A DNA stretch of 16,727 nt from Comamonadaceae bacterium (lineage in GTDB: Bacteria > Pseudomonadota > Gammaproteobacteria > Burkholderiales > Burkholderiaceae_C): assembly GCA_947374505.1 (NCBI GenBank), contig CANCCE010000037.1, forward strand, positions 1-16,727, written 5' to 3'. This document shows, one piece after another, positions 14,622 to 16,727 of the stretch. The notes under the pieces are model-generated. The model ran no database searches. It had not been told where the DNA came from and saw nothing but the letters and a program-made list of their open reading frames with translations. How positions within the stretch are numbered: the first letter of the stretch is position 1; each line of letters opens with the position of its first letter. The translations under genes were made by a program, and so were the position numbers.

Positions 14622-15395
14622 ATGACTTTGTTGGCAATCCTCACGGCGACGCTGATGGCCGGAGTAGGCAGTGTCTGGCTGGCCGCTTTGCTGGGTTTTG
14701 GTATTTTGGCGCGTTACACCCAGCACATGCTCAGCTTGGCCGCTGGCGCTTTGCTGGCCACAGCTTTCATGCACTTGCTGCCAGAGGCTTTTGCAAGCCA
14801 GGTCGGCCCTGATCGACTTTTTCCGACCCTGCTGGTTGGCTTGGTTTTTTTCTTTTTGCTCGACAAGGCTGAACTCTGGCACCACGGCCATGAGCACCAT
14901 CATGCGCACCATCACGAGCATGCCGCCCATGAGCACCGCAGCGGTGGCAGCTGGGCCATCCTGACCGGCGACAGTGTGCATTGCTTTGGCGACGGCGTGC
15001 TGATCGCCTCGGCTTTTGTGGCCGACATGCGGCTCGGCGTGGTGGCAGCGCTGGCCGTGCTGATGCATGAGGTGCCGCACCACATGGGTGACTTGGCGGT
15101 GCTCCGGCAAGCCAGCGACAACCGTCGCATCGCCTTGTTGAAGGTCTCTCTCGCCGGTGCAGTGACGGCCATGGGCGGTCTGGTCGGCTACTTTTTGGTG
15201 GCTCAGCTACATGCTTATTTGCCCTACTTTTTGGCCATCGCCTCCAGCAGTTTTTTGTATGTCGCGTTGGCCGACCTGATCCCGCAACTGCAAAAAAAGC
15301 TATCCGCCCGCGAGACCGCGGCACAGATTATTTGGTTGGCGGTCGGTATGGGCATGGTGACGCTGGCCAGCAGCCTGACGCACAGCAGCCATTAA
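14622..15395 (+). CDS. ZIP-family divalent metal (probably zinc) transporter
   Basis: A roughly 257-residue inner-membrane protein with several hydrophobic helices. The first two are at the N-terminus, then comes a helix ending in MHLLPEAF. A His-rich cytoplasmic-type loop (about residues 86-106, with HHGHEHHHAHHHEH) follows, then transport-site helices with HCFGDGVLIASAF and HEVPHHMGDLAVL. These match the metal-binding helices IV and V of ZIP proteins, which move Zn and related metals into the cytosol. ATG 14622 gives a sensible membrane start; TTG 14577 is an alternative, and neither has a strong ribosome-binding site. Its TAA (15393-15395) overlaps the TAA of the convergent GIY-YIG gene in a shared TTAA. 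Confidence 0.92.
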   Translation: MTLLAILTATLMAGVGSVWLAALLGFGILARYTQHMLSLAAGALLATAFMHLLPEAFASQVGPDRLFPTLLVGLVFFFLLDKAELWHHGHEHHHAHHHEHAAHEHRSGGSWAILTGDSVHCFGDGVLIASAFVADMRLGVVAALAVLMHEVPHHMGDLAVLRQASDNRRIALLKVSLAGAVTAMGGLVGYFLVAQLHAYLPYFLAIASSSFLYVALADLIPQLQKKLSARETAAQIIWLAVGMGMVTLASSLTHSSH

Positions 15396-15703
15396 GCCCG
15401 GCCTCGGCCTAGGACGGGCAGAGTCGCATCCAACAGCCGCTCGTCTGGATTGAAAAATGCCAACTTACGGGTCCGCGGCAATTGCTTGAGGGCGTACTCA
15501 GCACGTAGCGCGTCGCCCTTGCTCGGGTAGCAACGGCAGGCCAGCACCCGCAGCGGCGGATGCGAACGGGTGTAGGCCGCGCCCAAGCCCAGCAGATGTT
15601 TGATGAAGCGCTCCACCACGTCGAGCGCCACGCCGGTGTAGAGCGTGCCGTCTGCGCATTCGAGCACATACAGCTGGTAACTTGGGTCAGGCTGGGCCGG
15701 CAC
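15392..15703 (-). CDS. GIY-YIG nuclease-domain protein
   Basis: A small protein of about 103 residues consisting almost entirely of a UPF0213/YhbQ-like GIY-YIG domain. It has YQLYVLECADGTLYTGV, with the two hallmark strands, then an ERFIKH helix, AAYTR, and an EYALKQL segment with the conserved Glu. The family's cellular role is poorly defined. The start is uncertain: GTG 15703, with GAGG 8 nt upstream, lies just after the sulfurtransferase stop, while GTG 15745 would overlap that gene by 32 bp. The frame is open much further upstream but only as antisense-phase overlap with the sulfurtransferase. It is likely cotranscribed with that gene. Confidence 0.85.
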   Translation of the reverse strand: MPAQPDPSYQLYVLECADGTLYTGVALDVVERFIKHLLGLGAAYTRSHPPLRVLACRCYPSKGDALRAEYALKQLPRTRKLAFFNPDERLLDATLPVLGRGRA

Positions 15704-15713
15704 GGGCTCAGCC

Positions 15714-16616
15714 TCAGCCTTGCGCGACGGGCCTGGCCGGGTCACTGCACCACTCGCTCCAACTGCCGGCATACAGTGCGCTGCTGCCGAGTCCGGCGAT
15801 CTCCATCGCCAGCATGTTGGGCAGGGCGCTGACACCGCTGCCGCAATGGTGAACCACCGTGGCCGGGTCGCGCTGACCCAGCAAGGCGGTAAATTCGGTT
15901 CGCAATAGTTCGGCTGACTTGAACTTGCCATCAGGCCCGAGGTTCTGGGCGAAGGGGCGGTTCAGGGCACCCGGAATGTGCCCGGCCACCGGGTCCAGTG
16001 GTTCGACCTCGCCCTTGAAACGCGGCTTCGCCCGCGCGTCGATCAGTGTTTGTTCGGACCGGCCAAGGCGCTGTACGACCGTGGCCGTATCGACCAAATG
16101 CGCCTTCGGCTCGCTCAGCAAAAAAGTCGACTGAAAGTGCGCTGGTTCATCGCCTGACGCGACGGGGCCACCAGCGGCTTGCCACGCTTGTAGGCCACCG
16201 TCGAGCACGGCCACGGCCTCGTGGCCGGCCCACTTCAGCATCCACCACAGCCGGCCACAGTAGTTCGCGCCGTTGCGGTCATAGACCACCGCCTGCATGT
16301 CGTTGGCAAAGCCGATGCTCGACAGCCAGGTGGCGAAGCGCTGCCGATTCGGCAGCGGATGGCGGCCACCTGACGCGGGTTCATCGGGCCCATGGGCAGT
16401 GACGACGCCTTGCTGTCCGAGCAAGCCGTGCTTGGCGCTCAGCGCGCTGTCGAGGGGCGCATGCACCGCCCCGGGAATGTGGCTGGCGGCGTATTGCTGC
16501 GCGCCGGCTGCGGGCTGGGTCAGGTCATGGCTGCAGTCAAAAATCATGCAGCGCTGCTGGCTTTTCAGCAGAGTTTGCAGCTCGGAAACAGAAATCAAGA
16601 GGGGGTGCATGGGCAT
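15714..16616 (-). CDS. 3-Mercaptopyruvate-type sulfurtransferase (tandem rhodanese)
   Basis: A 300-residue protein with two rhodanese domains. The N-terminal inactive one contains the IPGAVHAPLD segment (47-55) and HPLPN. The C-terminal one has the active loop CGSGVSA with C258, close to the SseA-type CGSGVTA of mercaptopyruvate sulfurtransferases rather than the CRxGx[RT] of thiosulfate rhodaneses. It transfers sulfane sulfur through a persulfide on C258. ATG 16616 is chosen; GTG 16628 and ATG 16610 are in frame too. Rhodaneses have been discussed as carriers of selenium as well as sulfur, but nothing here ties this gene to the sel operon except distance. Confidence 0.93.
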   Translation of the reverse strand: MPMHPLLISVSELQTLLKSQQRCMIFDCSHDLTQPAAGAQQYAASHIPGAVHAPLDSALSAKHGLLGQQGVVTAHGPDEPASGGRHPLPNRQRFATWLSSIGFANDMQAVVYDRNGANYCGRLWWMLKWAGHEAVAVLDGGLQAWQAAGGPVASGDEPAHFQSTFLLSEPKAHLVDTATVVQRLGRSEQTLIDARAKPRFKGEVEPLDPVAGHIPGALNRPFAQNLGPDGKFKSAELLRTEFTALLGQRDPATVVHHCGSGVSALPNMLAMEIAGLGSSALYAGSWSEWCSDPARPVAQG

Positions 16617-16727
16617 TTCTTTCGTCACTGAACGTCATGAAGTTAACGCTGATCTTCGCATTGATTCAGTCCGGTCTCGGGCTTTGCGCTGACAGTCGAT
16701 CAAGCCGTCGATCCCTGTTGCCGCAGG
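16617..16727. other. Right edge of window, no supported gene
   Basis: The last 111 bases contain an open frame on each strand running off the edge: + from ATG 16637, and - ending at a TGA at 16637-16635. Neither is long enough to recognise. The minus-strand frame would end just upstream of the sulfurtransferase, as in an operon, but this is only a guess. Confidence 0.3.

Noticed and set aside
15704..15931. N-terminal extension of the GIY-YIG protein overlapping the sulfurtransferase
   Set aside because: The extra residues are a shadow of the sulfurtransferase C-terminus in another frame; the GIY-YIG domain begins only after that gene's stop.
16637..16727. Start of a plus-strand gene with a signal-peptide-like N-terminus
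   Set aside because: Only 30 codons are visible, there is no ribosome-binding site, and an equally open minus-strand frame covers the same bases.

Overview
The window looks like a chromosomal segment of a betaproteobacterium, most likely Burkholderiales/Comamonadaceae. This rests on three Bug-type (tripartite tricarboxylate transporter) solute-binding proteins in 17 kb, the gene families present and the moderately high GC. The assignment is inference from gene content, not from a marker gene. Its central theme is selenocysteine (Sec): a full decoding set (selA, selB, tRNA-Sec) lies beside two selenoprotein genes whose in-frame UGA codons would make ordinary gene calling split each one in two.

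Layout. (1) 1-3001, + strand: the 3' end of a Bug protein gene, then a tightly coupled set for a fumarylacetoacetate-hydrolase-family enzyme, a VOC-fold dioxygenase-like protein and a [2Fe-2S]/FAD/NAD(P)H oxidoreductase. This looks like part of an aromatic or xenobiotic catabolic operon. (2) 3134-5893, + strand: Bug protein, a stand-alone UGSC selenoprotein (Sec codon 4593-4595), and a partner protein whose start overlaps the selenoprotein stop. (3) 8738-5935, - strand and convergent with (2): another Bug protein, then a single long protein in which a UGSC selenoprotein domain (Sec codon 7335-7333) is fused to a homologue of the partner protein. A perfect 11-bp inverted repeat separates the convergent cassettes. 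(4) 9072-13579, + strand: selA, selB, a thioredoxin-reductase-like flavoprotein and the tRNA-Sec gene selC, packed like one transcription unit. (5) 13612-15395, + strand: a Tat-exported dienelactone-hydrolase-like protein and a ZIP metal transporter. (6) 16616-15392, - strand: a 3-mercaptopyruvate-type sulfurtransferase and a GIY-YIG protein.

How the parts fit. Both UGA codons are followed by strikingly similar hairpins: 17-18 nt from UGA to the loop, 12-13 bp with one bulged base, and a loop containing GUGU. These are good candidates for bacterial SECIS elements read by the SelB encoded a few kb away. Each selenoprotein sits directly behind a substrate-binding protein gene, which suggests that a small carboxylate-like ligand is sensed or imported and then processed by a UxxC redox centre. 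The TrxR-like protein between selB and selC is a natural candidate reductase for it. selD (selenophosphate synthetase) is not in the window and must be elsewhere. The UGSC family is known by name; its biochemical role, the partner domain and the doubled Bug-UGSC arrangement are, as far as I know, uncharacterised.
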